DNA of 42,680 nt from a virus: positions 1 through 42,680 of IMG/VR virus record IMGVR_UViG_3300031162_000808; one strand, written 5' to 3'. The translations under genes were made by a program, and so were the position numbers. Position 1 is the first letter of the stretch. Every line of letters starts with the position of its first letter. Below, one piece after another: positions 16,943 to 24,076 of the stretch. The notes below the pieces were generated by a model. That model ran no database searches and was not told the origin of the DNA. It was given only the letters and a program-made list of their open reading frames with translations.

Positions 16943-17035
16943 TGTTATTCCTTTAAACGCTACATAGCGAAGTGTACAGCAAACCGTATACGTTGTCAAG
17001 CGTTATTTTTATTTTTTTTATTATGGAGACCCAAA

Positions 17036-17623
17036 GTGAAGACAAAAACGAAGAATGCTCACTACATCGACAACAAAGAATTCTTAAAACAAATTTCTGA
17101 GTATCGAGAAAGGGTGATCACCGCGAAAGAAGCAGATGAGCCTAAGCCTCGTGTCACCAATTATCTCGGTGAATGCATGGTAAAGATTGCAAACCATTTA
17201 GCATACAAATCCAACTTTGTCAATTATACCTTCCGAGATGAAATGATTTTGGATGGCATTGAAAACTGCATCACATATATTGACAACTTCAATCCTGAAA
17301 AATCTAAGAATCCGTTTGCATATTTCACGCAAATTACCTACTATGCTTTTCTGCGCAGAATTCAGAAAGAAAAGAAACAACTAGACATCAAGCAAAAGTA
17401 TATCCGAAGTGTTGACATAGAAGGTATCATTGCGGTTGAGGGTACGACAGGAAACACGGATTATTTAGACTTTCTTCGTAGGCAGGCAGATGATGCTGCA
17501 ATGCTACATGAGAAGCACAAAGACCAGAAGCTGGCTAAACGTAGACCGAAATACTTCGATGATGCGGAGGCAATCAAACTTGCAAAAGAAAAGGTCGAAA
17601 AATTTAAAGATTTGGCTGATTAG
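17036..17623 (+). CDS. 55: Late-transcription sigma factor gp55
   Basis: At 195 aa (T4 gp55 185 aa) this is the small sigma-70 relative that directs host RNA polymerase to TATAAATA late promoters. The visible region-2-like core is FRDEMILDGIENCITYIDNF, then NPFAYFTQITYYAFLRRIQKEKK, the best-conserved stretch of the family. The GTG start is set by the GGAG at 17025-17028; no ATG fits. About 93 bases without a gene lie before it, A/T-rich, with a short palindrome CGCTACATAGCG at 16958-16969. The C-terminus ends KFKDLAD. Confidence 0.93.
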   Translation: MKTKTKNAHYIDNKEFLKQISEYRERVITAKEADEPKPRVTNYLGECMVKIANHLAYKSNFVNYTFRDEMILDGIENCITYIDNFNPEKSKNPFAYFTQITYYAFLRRIQKEKKQLDIKQKYIRSVDIEGIIAVEGTTGNTDYLDFLRRQADDAAMLHEKHKDQKLAKRRPKYFDDAEAIKLAKEKVEKFKDLAD

Positions 17624-17626
17624 TAC

Positions 17627-17655
17627 TTGACACTACATTGGATTGATTGTATAAT
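17627..17655 (+). promoter_or_regulatory. Consensus sigma-70 promoter of the 7-deazaguanine operon
   Basis: TTGACA, 17 bp, TATAAT, followed by GTG. It begins three bases after the gene 55 stop. The queE ATG at 17662 lies six bases after the -10 box, at the expected transcription start, so the mRNA should be leaderless. Confidence 0.92.
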
Positions 17656-17661
17656 GTGCGC

Positions 17662-18549
17662 ATGAATATTAGATACTCCGAGATTTTTTATAGCTTCCAA
17701 GGTGAAGCAGAACTAGCTGGCACACCCACTGCATGGCTTCGATTTTTTGGTTGCAACTTAGAATGCAACGGCTTCGGTCAGAAGAAGCCTGAAGATGAAA
17801 CCACGTGGATACTCCCATACAAAGACTATGACCTGATCAATGTGAAAAAGGTTGAAGATCTTCCTGTGTGGCAGTATGGGTGTGACAGCTCCTACTCATG
17901 GTCAAAAAAGTATAAGCATTTGGCTGAAGACTGCGATGTTGAAGAAGTTTGTAACAGGCTAGAACGAGTGTTGCCTTTCAATAAATTCACACATCCTGTC
18001 ACCGGTCAAGAGAACATGCTTGCTTTTACAGGCGGTGAACCCATGTTACGCCAGAAGCAGATGAAGGCAATCGTCAACGAGTTTCTGATTCGCGGTAACC
18101 CACCTAAGATAATCACTGTAGAAACAAACGGTACAAAACCACTGAAGCCTGAATTGCGAGATTTCATCAACGTGTATCTCGCGGATATGGGTATACGTTG
18201 GCATTGGGCTATTAGTCCTAAGACGTTGTTTACTGCTGGTGAGAAAGGCAAAATCATGCCAGATATCTACGTCGATTACTTGCAGGCAACACGAAGCACA
18301 GGCATCATAAAATTTGTATGTAACGGCACAGAGAATTCTTGGAACGAGATTGATTACTGGTGTCGCAAAACAAATGCGCTGGCTGATTCAAATGAGATTC
18401 CTCATCCAGAAGTTTGGATAATGCCTGTAGGTGCTACAAAAGAGGAGCAAGAACAGGTTGCTGACATTTGTATGGAGGCGATGTGTCGTGGATATAAAGT
18501 GGCTACAAGAAATCATAGCTACGTTTTCGGCAATGCGATAGGTACATAA
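17662..18549 (+). CDS. queE: 7-carboxy-7-deazaguanine synthase QueE (phage type)
   Basis: A radical SAM enzyme that turns 6-carboxytetrahydropterin into 7-carboxy-7-deazaguanine. The 295-aa product has the family opening SFQGEAELAGTPTAWLRFFGCNLEC (seen as SFQGE at 11-15 and FFGC at 28-31), the SAM-binding FTGGEPMLRQ and a TNGT motif. The iron-sulfur Cys are unusual: Cys31 and Cys35 are followed by the third, Cys74 in GCDSSYSW, only after a 38-residue insertion, where the canonical pattern is CX3CX2C. This looks like a phage subfamily, not damage. ATG 17662 is chosen over TTG 17647, which lies upstream of the -10 box. Its stop overlaps the next start (TAATG). Confidence 0.93.
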   Translation: MNIRYSEIFYSFQGEAELAGTPTAWLRFFGCNLECNGFGQKKPEDETTWILPYKDYDLINVKKVEDLPVWQYGCDSSYSWSKKYKHLAEDCDVEEVCNRLERVLPFNKFTHPVTGQENMLAFTGGEPMLRQKQMKAIVNEFLIRGNPPKIITVETNGTKPLKPELRDFINVYLADMGIRWHWAISPKTLFTAGEKGKIMPDIYVDYLQATRSTGIIKFVCNGTENSWNEIDYWCRKTNALADSNEIPHPEVWIMPVGATKEEQEQVADICMEAMCRGYKVATRNHSYVFGNAIGT

Positions 18550-18941
18550 TGCATATAACATGGGAACAGTATGATGCGATGCTCCGTAAACTATATCGTC
18601 AGGTACAAGATCAAAATTACGACATAATTATAGGTGTTACGAGAGGCGGTTTAGTTCCTGCTGTGCATCTGTCGCACTTGCTAGGCATACCAATGGCTAC
18701 TGTTCAGTACCAATTGAGAGATGGTGATGGCTCAATGCACATCGCCTCACATGAAGGTTACCAAAAGGCTTTAATTGTTGATGACATCTGTGACACAGGT
18801 GATACAATAAGAGGCTTATCTGAAATATTTAAGAACACCGATTTTGCCGTTATAATGGACAAGATAGGCGATAGTATGGTGAAATATAGGGCAGAGTATT
18901 TCTTCGGTGATGACTGGGTAATTTTCCCATGGGAACGATAG
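18549..18941 (+). CDS. Phosphoribosyltransferase (type I PRTase fold)
   Basis: This 130-aa protein has the PRPP-binding loop VDDICDTGDT (77-86) and the N-terminal IIGVTRGGLVPA segment of purine/xanthine-type PRTases. It lacks the longer hood domain of full purine salvage enzymes and is near the smallest size for the fold. Such enzymes join a base to PRPP or do the reverse. Next to queE and folE it may supply or recycle a purine or deazapurine nucleotide, but this link rests on context. It is tightly coupled: it starts in the queE stop, and the next gene overlaps it by 13 nt. Confidence 0.82.
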   Translation: MHITWEQYDAMLRKLYRQVQDQNYDIIIGVTRGGLVPAVHLSHLLGIPMATVQYQLRDGDGSMHIASHEGYQKALIVDDICDTGDTIRGLSEIFKNTDFAVIMDKIGDSMVKYRAEYFFGDDWVIFPWER

Positions 18942-19507
18942 TAGCATTTGGTGACAGTTACACCTCGGGTCTAAATAAACCAGACCCGAACAATCGTTAC
19001 TATGTCACACCTTTTGTTGAGCATATTGCGAATCGGTTGGGATATGATCTAGTAAATTATGGTATAGATGGAAACTCAAATCCCGCAATTGCTAGCCAGA
19101 TAATGGCGCATGATTTTAAGGAAGATGACTTTGCGCTTGTAACATGGAGTGGGTTATCTAGGGATTGGGACTGGGATCCTGACAAGTTCCGATTTGTGAA
19201 AGCGAATCTTAGGGTAAGAAACGGTAGACCAACGGATGTTTGTTGCTACATGTCAGAGTTTTCTATCAGATCGGCAGAAAATTACTTGACAAAGAATTCA
19301 GTTTCGTTTATAATGTGCTCTGGGTTCATAGAACACTTTGCGATTTCATCTGAGAATTGGAGTCATTGGATGTCAGGTACCCTAAAAGAATTATGTGAAG
19401 ATGATCTGGAATTGTGTCAACATCCTAGCGCGGGTGGGCATATTAAAATTGCAGATGGTATATTAAAAGATGTGGAGAGCAGGTTGAATGATAAGCACTA
19501 CTATTAA
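18929..19507 (+). CDS. SGNH/GDSL-hydrolase-like protein 1
   Basis: The 192-aa protein opens TIVAFGDSYTSG, the block I nucleophile motif (Ser10) of SGNH hydrolases. It then shows an Asn-containing YGIDGNSN (44-51) in place of block II/III, and an HPSAGGH near residue 170 that could hold the catalytic His. These enzymes remove acyl groups from sugars, lipids or peptides. The substrate is unknown; as part of the deazaguanine operon it may trim an acyl group from a modified precursor, or may be unrelated. A second SGNH-like gene lies at 25577. A consensus promoter lies inside it (19286-19314). Confidence 0.65.
   Translation: MGTIVAFGDSYTSGLNKPDPNNRYYVTPFVEHIANRLGYDLVNYGIDGNSNPAIASQIMAHDFKEDDFALVTWSGLSRDWDWDPDKFRFVKANLRVRNGRPTDVCCYMSEFSIRSAENYLTKNSVSFIMCSGFIEHFAISSENWSHWMSGTLKELCEDDLELCQHPSAGGHIKIADGILKDVESRLNDKHYY
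19286..19314 (+). promoter_or_regulatory. Internal consensus sigma-70 promoter upstream of folE
   Basis: TTGACA, 17 bp, TATAAT, followed by GTG, inside the SGNH gene. A start near 19321 would give a leader of about 165 bases to folE and everything downstream. Confidence 0.7.
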
Positions 19508-20165
19508 AAACAGAATTGAGGCTGATGGTAATCGGTACTACGCTGCTGATAACATCTCAGAATTTATTGAAGAAGGCGAACATGATTTGCTGATTGATGA
19601 ACTATCAATTAAATTTGAGGGTGTGCTACAGTCTCTTATCATCGACACTGAAGATGATCCGAATAGTATGGGTACTGCGAAACGATTAGCAAAAATGTAT
19701 GTCAATGAAATTATGTCTGGTCGCTACTATCCTGCTCCGAGAGTAACATCATTTCCTAATGATGGTAAGTATGATCAACTTATTGTTGTTCGCAGTGATA
19801 TACGGAGCATGTGTTCACATCATCATCAACCTGTATCAGGAGTGTGCTATATCGCGTGTATGCCAGGTGATCGCGTTATAGGGCTATCAAAATACACACG
19901 CATTGCCCAGCATTTATCACAGCGCGGGCATTTACAAGAAGAACTCACTGAAATGATCGCAGCACAAATTGAAGCACTTACCGCTTCTAAGGCAGTTGGT
20001 GTTTACATTCGTGCTAGACATGGTTGCTGTGAAAATCGAGGCATCATGTCATCTAACAGCGCAACGCAAACGACTGTACTCAAAGGCGAACTAAAAACAA
20101 ATCCCGCATTGAAGAGTGAATTCATGCACAATGTACAAATACAGGAGACATTAGGTGCCAGTTAA
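19488..20165 (+). CDS. folE: GTP cyclohydrolase I FolE
   Basis: This enzyme converts GTP to 7,8-dihydroneopterin triphosphate, the first step of 7-deazaguanine and folate synthesis. The 225-aa protein keeps the zinc and active-site motifs: CSHHHQPVSG (Cys109, His112 and His113 as in the bacterial CxHH motif), GLSKYTRIAQ, and HGCCENRGI (Cys180/Cys181). The first 40 residues are an ordinary helical N-terminus. It overlaps the SGNH gene by 20 nt and the exonuclease gene by 11 nt. With queD and queE in the same operon its product almost surely goes to the deazaguanine route. Confidence 0.95.
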   Translation: MISTTIKNRIEADGNRYYAADNISEFIEEGEHDLLIDELSIKFEGVLQSLIIDTEDDPNSMGTAKRLAKMYVNEIMSGRYYPAPRVTSFPNDGKYDQLIVVRSDIRSMCSHHHQPVSGVCYIACMPGDRVIGLSKYTRIAQHLSQRGHLQEELTEMIAAQIEALTASKAVGVYIRARHGCCENRGIMSSNSATQTTVLKGELKTNPALKSEFMHNVQIQETLGAS

Positions 20166-20685
20166 ACATGTGATGGTTGACCTTGAGACACTCAGCGTCA
20201 GACCTTATGCTAGTATTCTTTCTATTGGTGCTGTAGCATTTACAGTTGAAGAGGGTGTTTTAGATACATTCTATATCAATGTTGATGCAAAGTCATGTAA
20301 AGATGTGGGCTTACATATATCGAAAGATACTGTTGAGTGGTGGTCAAGACAATCAAAAGAAGCAAGAGCAGCTTTGACCGTAGACCCACAACCCGTTGGT
20401 GACGCACTAGATAAATTTGCTGCGTGGTATGGCACTGATAGAAAAAATACTGTCATCTGGGGCAACGGCGCTGCGTTTGACATCGCAATATTAGAATCAG
20501 CCTATTGGAATACCAATAGAGTTATTCCTTGGACGCCATGGAAAGTACAGTGTTTCAGGACAGTGTTGAATCTAGTTGGTGTTAGCAATGCTAATATCCG
20601 CAAAGCAGAGGCTGATACTCACCACAACGCGCTAGATGATGCGATGAGTCAGACGCGGACTTTATTGACTATACTCAGGAGTTAG
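20155..20685 (+). CDS. DEDDh-type 3'-5' exonuclease
   Basis: The 176-aa protein shows all exonuclease motifs of the DnaQ superfamily: VDLETLS (Asp9, Glu11), WGNGAAFDI (Asp109) and HHNALDDA (His157, Asp162). Size and spacing resemble the phage group related to Rv2179c and T4 DexA, which digest RNA or single-stranded DNA from the 3' end. The GTG start at 20155 is fixed by the GGAG at 20144-20147; ATG 20173 would leave out the beta strand holding Asp9's flank. It overlaps folE. A role in nucleotide recycling or mRNA turnover is inferred. Confidence 0.85.
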   Translation: MPVKHVMVDLETLSVRPYASILSIGAVAFTVEEGVLDTFYINVDAKSCKDVGLHISKDTVEWWSRQSKEARAALTVDPQPVGDALDKFAAWYGTDRKNTVIWGNGAAFDIAILESAYWNTNRVIPWTPWKVQCFRTVLNLVGVSNANIRKAEADTHHNALDDAMSQTRTLLTILRS

Positions 20686-20686
20686 C

Positions 20687-20899
20687 ATGAAACAGCCTAA
20701 AATTCTTCGTGACAGTACCGATATCAAGATGAATCATAAGGGTGATTTAGTCGTTAGTATTCGTAATGGTTTTGGTCAAATAGAAGAGCATAAAGTACTT
20801 GACATGAATCAAGAAACCATCTATAATGTGCTGATTGATATGTACTATCTAGGTAAACTAGAACAACGCGATGATATAAAGAGGGTGTTAGGTCTATGA
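20687..20899 (+). CDS. Small protein of unknown function (70 aa)
   Basis: A 70-residue charged protein with two predicted strands (KMNHKGDLVVSIRNGFGQ) and a C-terminal helix (ETIYNVLIDMYYLGKLEQRDD). It has no Cys, membrane segment or recognised motif. It has an AGGAG RBS about 7 bases before the ATG, begins one base after the exonuclease stop, and its own stop is inside the next start (ATGA). Its coding sequence carries a perfect sigma-70 promoter. I do not recognise a family. Confidence 0.65.
   Translation: MKQPKILRDSTDIKMNHKGDLVVSIRNGFGQIEEHKVLDMNQETIYNVLIDMYYLGKLEQRDDIKRVLGL
20799..20827 (+). promoter_or_regulatory. Internal consensus sigma-70 promoter upstream of dpdA
   Basis: TTGACA, 17 bp, TATAAT, followed by GTG, inside the 70-aa gene. 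A start near 20834 would serve the 179-aa gene, dpdA and those beyond. Confidence 0.7.
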
Positions 20900-21435
20900 A
20901 TGTATTCAAACTAAACGAAGATCCTACTGTTGCTGCAATGTTACAGAACGATAAGCATGTGGTGAAGATGGCTACGGAATATGCGCAGTTGCTGTCTACT
21001 GCTCACCGCGTACTTGACGGTGAAATGTATGTCGATAGAACTGCAAACAATCGACGTATCAAGCGTTGGCGCATGACTGATGATGTAATGGAGTCTACGC
21101 TGTACAAGGCTAGCCATATAAATCACCCTTCTAACATATGGACACGCGAAACTACTGCCAACTATCGATGGTTGCATACGTTGTGGGTCGAGACTTGCAA
21201 AGAGTATACCTTTCGTTATGGTAGGGAACATGGCTCATATACCAAACTACACACATTAGTTGCAGACTTACCCGCGAATGTGCCTGAAGGTGTCCTTACT
21301 ACATTGCCGCAAGCAATGCCCGATGATGTCAAAGGGGCTGATGCTGTGTTGGCATATCAAAAATATTATCGTCAATACAAGGCGCATTTCTCTAGGTGGA
21401 CTAACAGAGATACACCGGACTTCATGAATGCATAA
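20896..21435 (+). CDS. Conserved phage protein of unknown function (DKHVVKM family)
   Basis: This 179-aa protein opens MNVFKLNEDP and has DKHVVKMATEYAQLLSTAHRVL at about 19-40, then HINHPSNIWTRETTANYRWLH and a C-terminal AYQKYYRQYKAHF with a Trp. This conserved arrangement of His, Lys, Glu and Trp residues is common to a phage family usually left unnamed, and suggests an enzyme acting on nucleic acid. The function is not established. It lies directly before dpdA and overlaps it by eight bases, so an accessory role in DNA modification is possible. It is coupled to the upstream gene through ATGA. Confidence 0.7.
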   Translation: MNVFKLNEDPTVAAMLQNDKHVVKMATEYAQLLSTAHRVLDGEMYVDRTANNRRIKRWRMTDDVMESTLYKASHINHPSNIWTRETTANYRWLHTLWVETCKEYTFRYGREHGSYTKLHTLVADLPANVPEGVLTTLPQAMPDDVKGADAVLAYQKYYRQYKAHFSRWTNRDTPDFMNA

Positions 21436-22693
21436 GCTAGAGTATGTAGTATCAGGTACAAGCTATATGCGAATTGCAAATCCTCTCGCGGCTCAGGATC
21501 CTGATATTGCTGGCGTGATAAATCAAATCTTTGATAATTTTATCAACAATCATTATAGTCACGATTATTCTATCTTGTATAACGCATATCAGGAAGCAGA
21601 CTATGGTGGGCGATTTGAACCTTACAGAGATCACATCAAAAACATCCACGCAGACTCTGGCGGCTTGCAGATAGTCACGCAAGGCAAGACTATCACCGAA
21701 GAGTTGAAAGAAAAGGTATATCATAATCAAGCAGAATTTGCTGATGTTGGTATGTGTTTTGATGAAATACCTATCATCATGCCAAGTGGTAAGTCAGATA
21801 GAAACGATGTCTCAGGTAGATACTTTGATTTTGAAAACTATGAGGCACTTGCTAAAAAAACAGGCAACAATGTTAGAAAGCAAGTAGAGATATTTGATGC
21901 CAAATCAAGCTCCTGTAAGTCGTTTGCAATCTTACAAGGGAATTGCTATGACACATACATGACTTGGTTTGATAGGCTTCTATCTGAAGTGCCTCAGAGC
22001 GCACACGGCTACATTGGAGGCATTGCTATGGGTGCGGCTGCACTCGGAACAGGGCCGCTTGAGGATGTGAAACGCGCATTCATTGCTAGTCAGGTTCCCT
22101 TTAGAAATGTAGAAGGTAAATTACATCTTCACGTTCTAGGAGTCGGTAGTGTTCGACGCATGATTCCTTATCTGATCTTCTGTCAGAATGGATTGTATGA
22201 TCATGTTGTAATTTCATACGATAGCACCTCGCATGCAAGAGCAGCAGAGAATGGATTGTATTTTATCAATGGTAGAACTATGTCTATAGGTAGAGCGTGG
22301 GGTCCTAACTATGAATTAATTTACAACGATCTCAATTCAGTTATGGATGTAGGTACTACTATTGAAGACTTCTACAATGTGCTAAACAACGGCGTAGGTG
22401 ACTACAAGAAACTAGGCGGCGATCTGTATATGTGGATGCGTGTTAGGACTATGGTTGTTGCAGGTAGTACTCGAAACTTCATGCGAACTATGCAAACCAT
22501 GCTGACTGACAAGGATGCTTTATTGAAGTATTCGGTCAAGATGCGGCTTGAACATCAATTCAGAAACTTGTATAATATCAAATCTGTTGACGATTTCCGT
22601 AGATGGGAATCTGATCAGTATCTGGGAGGTAGTATGAAATCTACCCCTGTACGAACAGACGCACCGCCGTCATTAGAGGATTTGTTTTTATGA
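21428..22693 (+). CDS. dpdA: DpdA-type DNA-guanine transglycosylase with C-terminal clamp-binding-like tail
   Basis: The 421-aa protein is a relative of tRNA-guanine transglycosylase (TGT), of the phage DpdA group that swaps guanine in DNA for a 7-deazaguanine base. Visible motifs are HADSGGLQ (75-81) for substrate binding, a GGIAMGAAALG loop (197-207) where TGT has its GG(L)xxGE loop, HVLGVGS (235-241), and ISYDSTSHA with probable nucleophile Asp265. The zinc-binding CXCXXC of tRNA enzymes is absent. The last seven residues, SLEDLFL, nearly equal the last seven of the phage DNA polymerase. queD, queE and folE in the same operon support the call. The next gene starts in its stop codon. Confidence 0.9.
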   Translation: MHKLEYVVSGTSYMRIANPLAAQDPDIAGVINQIFDNFINNHYSHDYSILYNAYQEADYGGRFEPYRDHIKNIHADSGGLQIVTQGKTITEELKEKVYHNQAEFADVGMCFDEIPIIMPSGKSDRNDVSGRYFDFENYEALAKKTGNNVRKQVEIFDAKSSSCKSFAILQGNCYDTYMTWFDRLLSEVPQSAHGYIGGIAMGAAALGTGPLEDVKRAFIASQVPFRNVEGKLHLHVLGVGSVRRMIPYLIFCQNGLYDHVVISYDSTSHARAAENGLYFINGRTMSIGRAWGPNYELIYNDLNSVMDVGTTIEDFYNVLNNGVGDYKKLGGDLYMWMRVRTMVVAGSTRNFMRTMQTMLTDKDALLKYSVKMRLEHQFRNLYNIKSVDDFRRWESDQYLGGSMKSTPVRTDAPPSLEDLFL

Positions 22694-23046
22694 GAAAAAG
22701 TTTTATTCAGGTTAGTTTTCAGAAAGAAGGCATTCACAAATACCCTGCCGCTGCAAATCTACCTGGTGTAGAATTTTTGCAATATCCACATCGGCATATG
22801 TTTCACTTCTATGTGACTCTTGGAGTGTTTCATGATGACAGAGATGTTGAATTCATACTATTGAAGCGTGAACTTGAAGCGTTATATGATGGCGGGACTT
22901 TGCAGTTAAACAATCAATCATGTGAAATGCTTGCAGATAGTCTGCTTGATTACATGGAAGCATATTACCCTGACAGGGCTTGCAAGGTTGAAGTTTACGA
23001 AGATGATGAGAATGGGGGTATTGTACAGAATGATCTATTTAGTTGA
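22690..23046 (+). CDS. Small T-fold-like (QueD-like) protein beside dpdA
   Basis: The 118-aa product opens KSFIQVSFQKEGIHKYPAA, then has YPHRHMFHFYVTLGVFH followed by DVEFILLKRELEALY and SCEMLADSLLDYM. The order (His cluster on a strand, a (D/E)F-xx-LK helix, then an S-x-E-x-(L/I)A helix) matches the outline of QueD and other T-fold proteins, and phage relatives often lie next to dpdA. A role in deazaguanine processing is inferred. The C-terminus QNDLFS resembles the bacterial clamp-binding consensus. It overlaps dpdA (ATGA) and the glycosyltransferase gene (17 nt). Confidence 0.6.
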   Translation: MRKSFIQVSFQKEGIHKYPAAANLPGVEFLQYPHRHMFHFYVTLGVFHDDRDVEFILLKRELEALYDGGTLQLNNQSCEMLADSLLDYMEAYYPDRACKVEVYEDDENGGIVQNDLFS

Positions 23047-24076
23047 TCTAGAATATTTAGAGACTCGCTACACCGCGCAGTGGAAAGTACATTTTCCTGA
23101 GACTATTAGAAATGCGGGTGAGGCTGTGACTGTCATTGACGGCCCTGATAACATTGCTGAGTGCGCAACACCTGGTGCATTTCTAAATTTCTCTGGTACG
23201 AACATCTACAAGTCTGAGCAAGTCAGAAAAATTGCTGAGTTGTTTCATACAAACAAAGTCAAGCCAGGTGACAAGTTTGTATTCGCTGATGCGTGGCATC
23301 CAGGTATAATTAACTTAAAATACATGTCACAGTTGCTAGGTGTACCTGTAGAAACTCACGGTCTTTGGCATGCAGGTTCGTATGACCCTAATGATTTTCT
23401 AGGTGCGCATGGTGATCAGCGATGGTTGCAGCATGCTGAGAAAAGTTTTTATTATGCATACGACTACAATTGGTTTGCATCGCATGATCACAAGGGTATG
23501 TTCAATCTCTACTTTGGAACCGATAGAACGTATCGAACCGGCTGGCCTATGGATTATTTGATTCATGAGATTACGCATGACTCACGTGGTATCGATAAAG
23601 AGGATGTGATACTATTCCCACATCGATTAGCTGTAGAGAAACAGCCTGAAATATTCAGAGATATGCAAAAACATTTACCTGAGTACACACTGGTGATAGC
23701 ACAAGATGAATCTCTCACTAAAGCAGAGTATCATAAGTTACTTGGTTCAGCCAAGATGGTGTTCTCTGCAAACTTACAAGAGACTCTAGGTATAGGTTGC
23801 TATGAAATTCTATGTGCAGGTGGCATGCCGTTAGTGCCTGATGCTCTATCGTACAGCGAAATGTATAGTCACGAATTCAAATATCCATCTGATTGGACAG
23901 CATCTTTTTCTCACTATGAGCAGCACCGTGAAGAGTTGTTTGACCGTATTCGACAGATGATGACATTCTATGATGATGGTTTGATGATACATAGTATAGA
24001 GAAAAATTATAAGTTTCTAACAGAAGAGTATTTCTCTGCTGGCGGTTTGATTAATGTACTAAGAGGTGAAGAATGA
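23030..24076 (+). CDS. GT-B glycosyltransferase with EX7E motif, in the deazaguanine operon
   Basis: This 348-aa protein has a GT4-like C-terminal domain: FPHRLAVEKQPEIF (196-209), then QETLGIGCYEILCAGG with the retaining EX7E motif (Glu251 and Glu259), and PLVPDALSYSEMY. The PHR start, the E-x-(F/L)G core and a PL-P-x-L-x-Y-x-E end resemble the C-terminal half of the tRNA-queuosine mannosyltransferase family (QTMAN/GTDC1); the N-terminal half shows no clear match. It lies between dpdA and queD, so a 7-deazaguanine in DNA or tRNA is a candidate acceptor. ATG 23030 is chosen because earlier in-frame starts lie deep in the upstream gene. Confidence 0.65.
   Translation: MIYLVDLEYLETRYTAQWKVHFPETIRNAGEAVTVIDGPDNIAECATPGAFLNFSGTNIYKSEQVRKIAELFHTNKVKPGDKFVFADAWHPGIINLKYMSQLLGVPVETHGLWHAGSYDPNDFLGAHGDQRWLQHAEKSFYYAYDYNWFASHDHKGMFNLYFGTDRTYRTGWPMDYLIHEITHDSRGIDKEDVILFPHRLAVEKQPEIFRDMQKHLPEYTLVIAQDESLTKAEYHKLLGSAKMVFSANLQETLGIGCYEILCAGGMPLVPDALSYSEMYSHEFKYPSDWTASFSHYEQHREELFDRIRQMMTFYDDGLMIHSIEKNYKFLTEEYFSAGGLINVLRGEE

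Noticed and set aside
16943-17035. Promoter in the gap before gene 55
   Set aside because: TTGTCA and TATTAT are 20 bp apart, too far for sigma-70; only a short palindrome and A/T-rich sequence remain.
17647-17661. TTG 17647 as queE start
   Set aside because: It lies before the -10 box, and the family start SEIFYSFQGE fits ATG 17662.
22922-23029. Extended N-terminus of the GT-B gene
   Set aside because: Translation of the antecedent region reads through the QueD-like gene in another frame and gives no plausible N-terminus.
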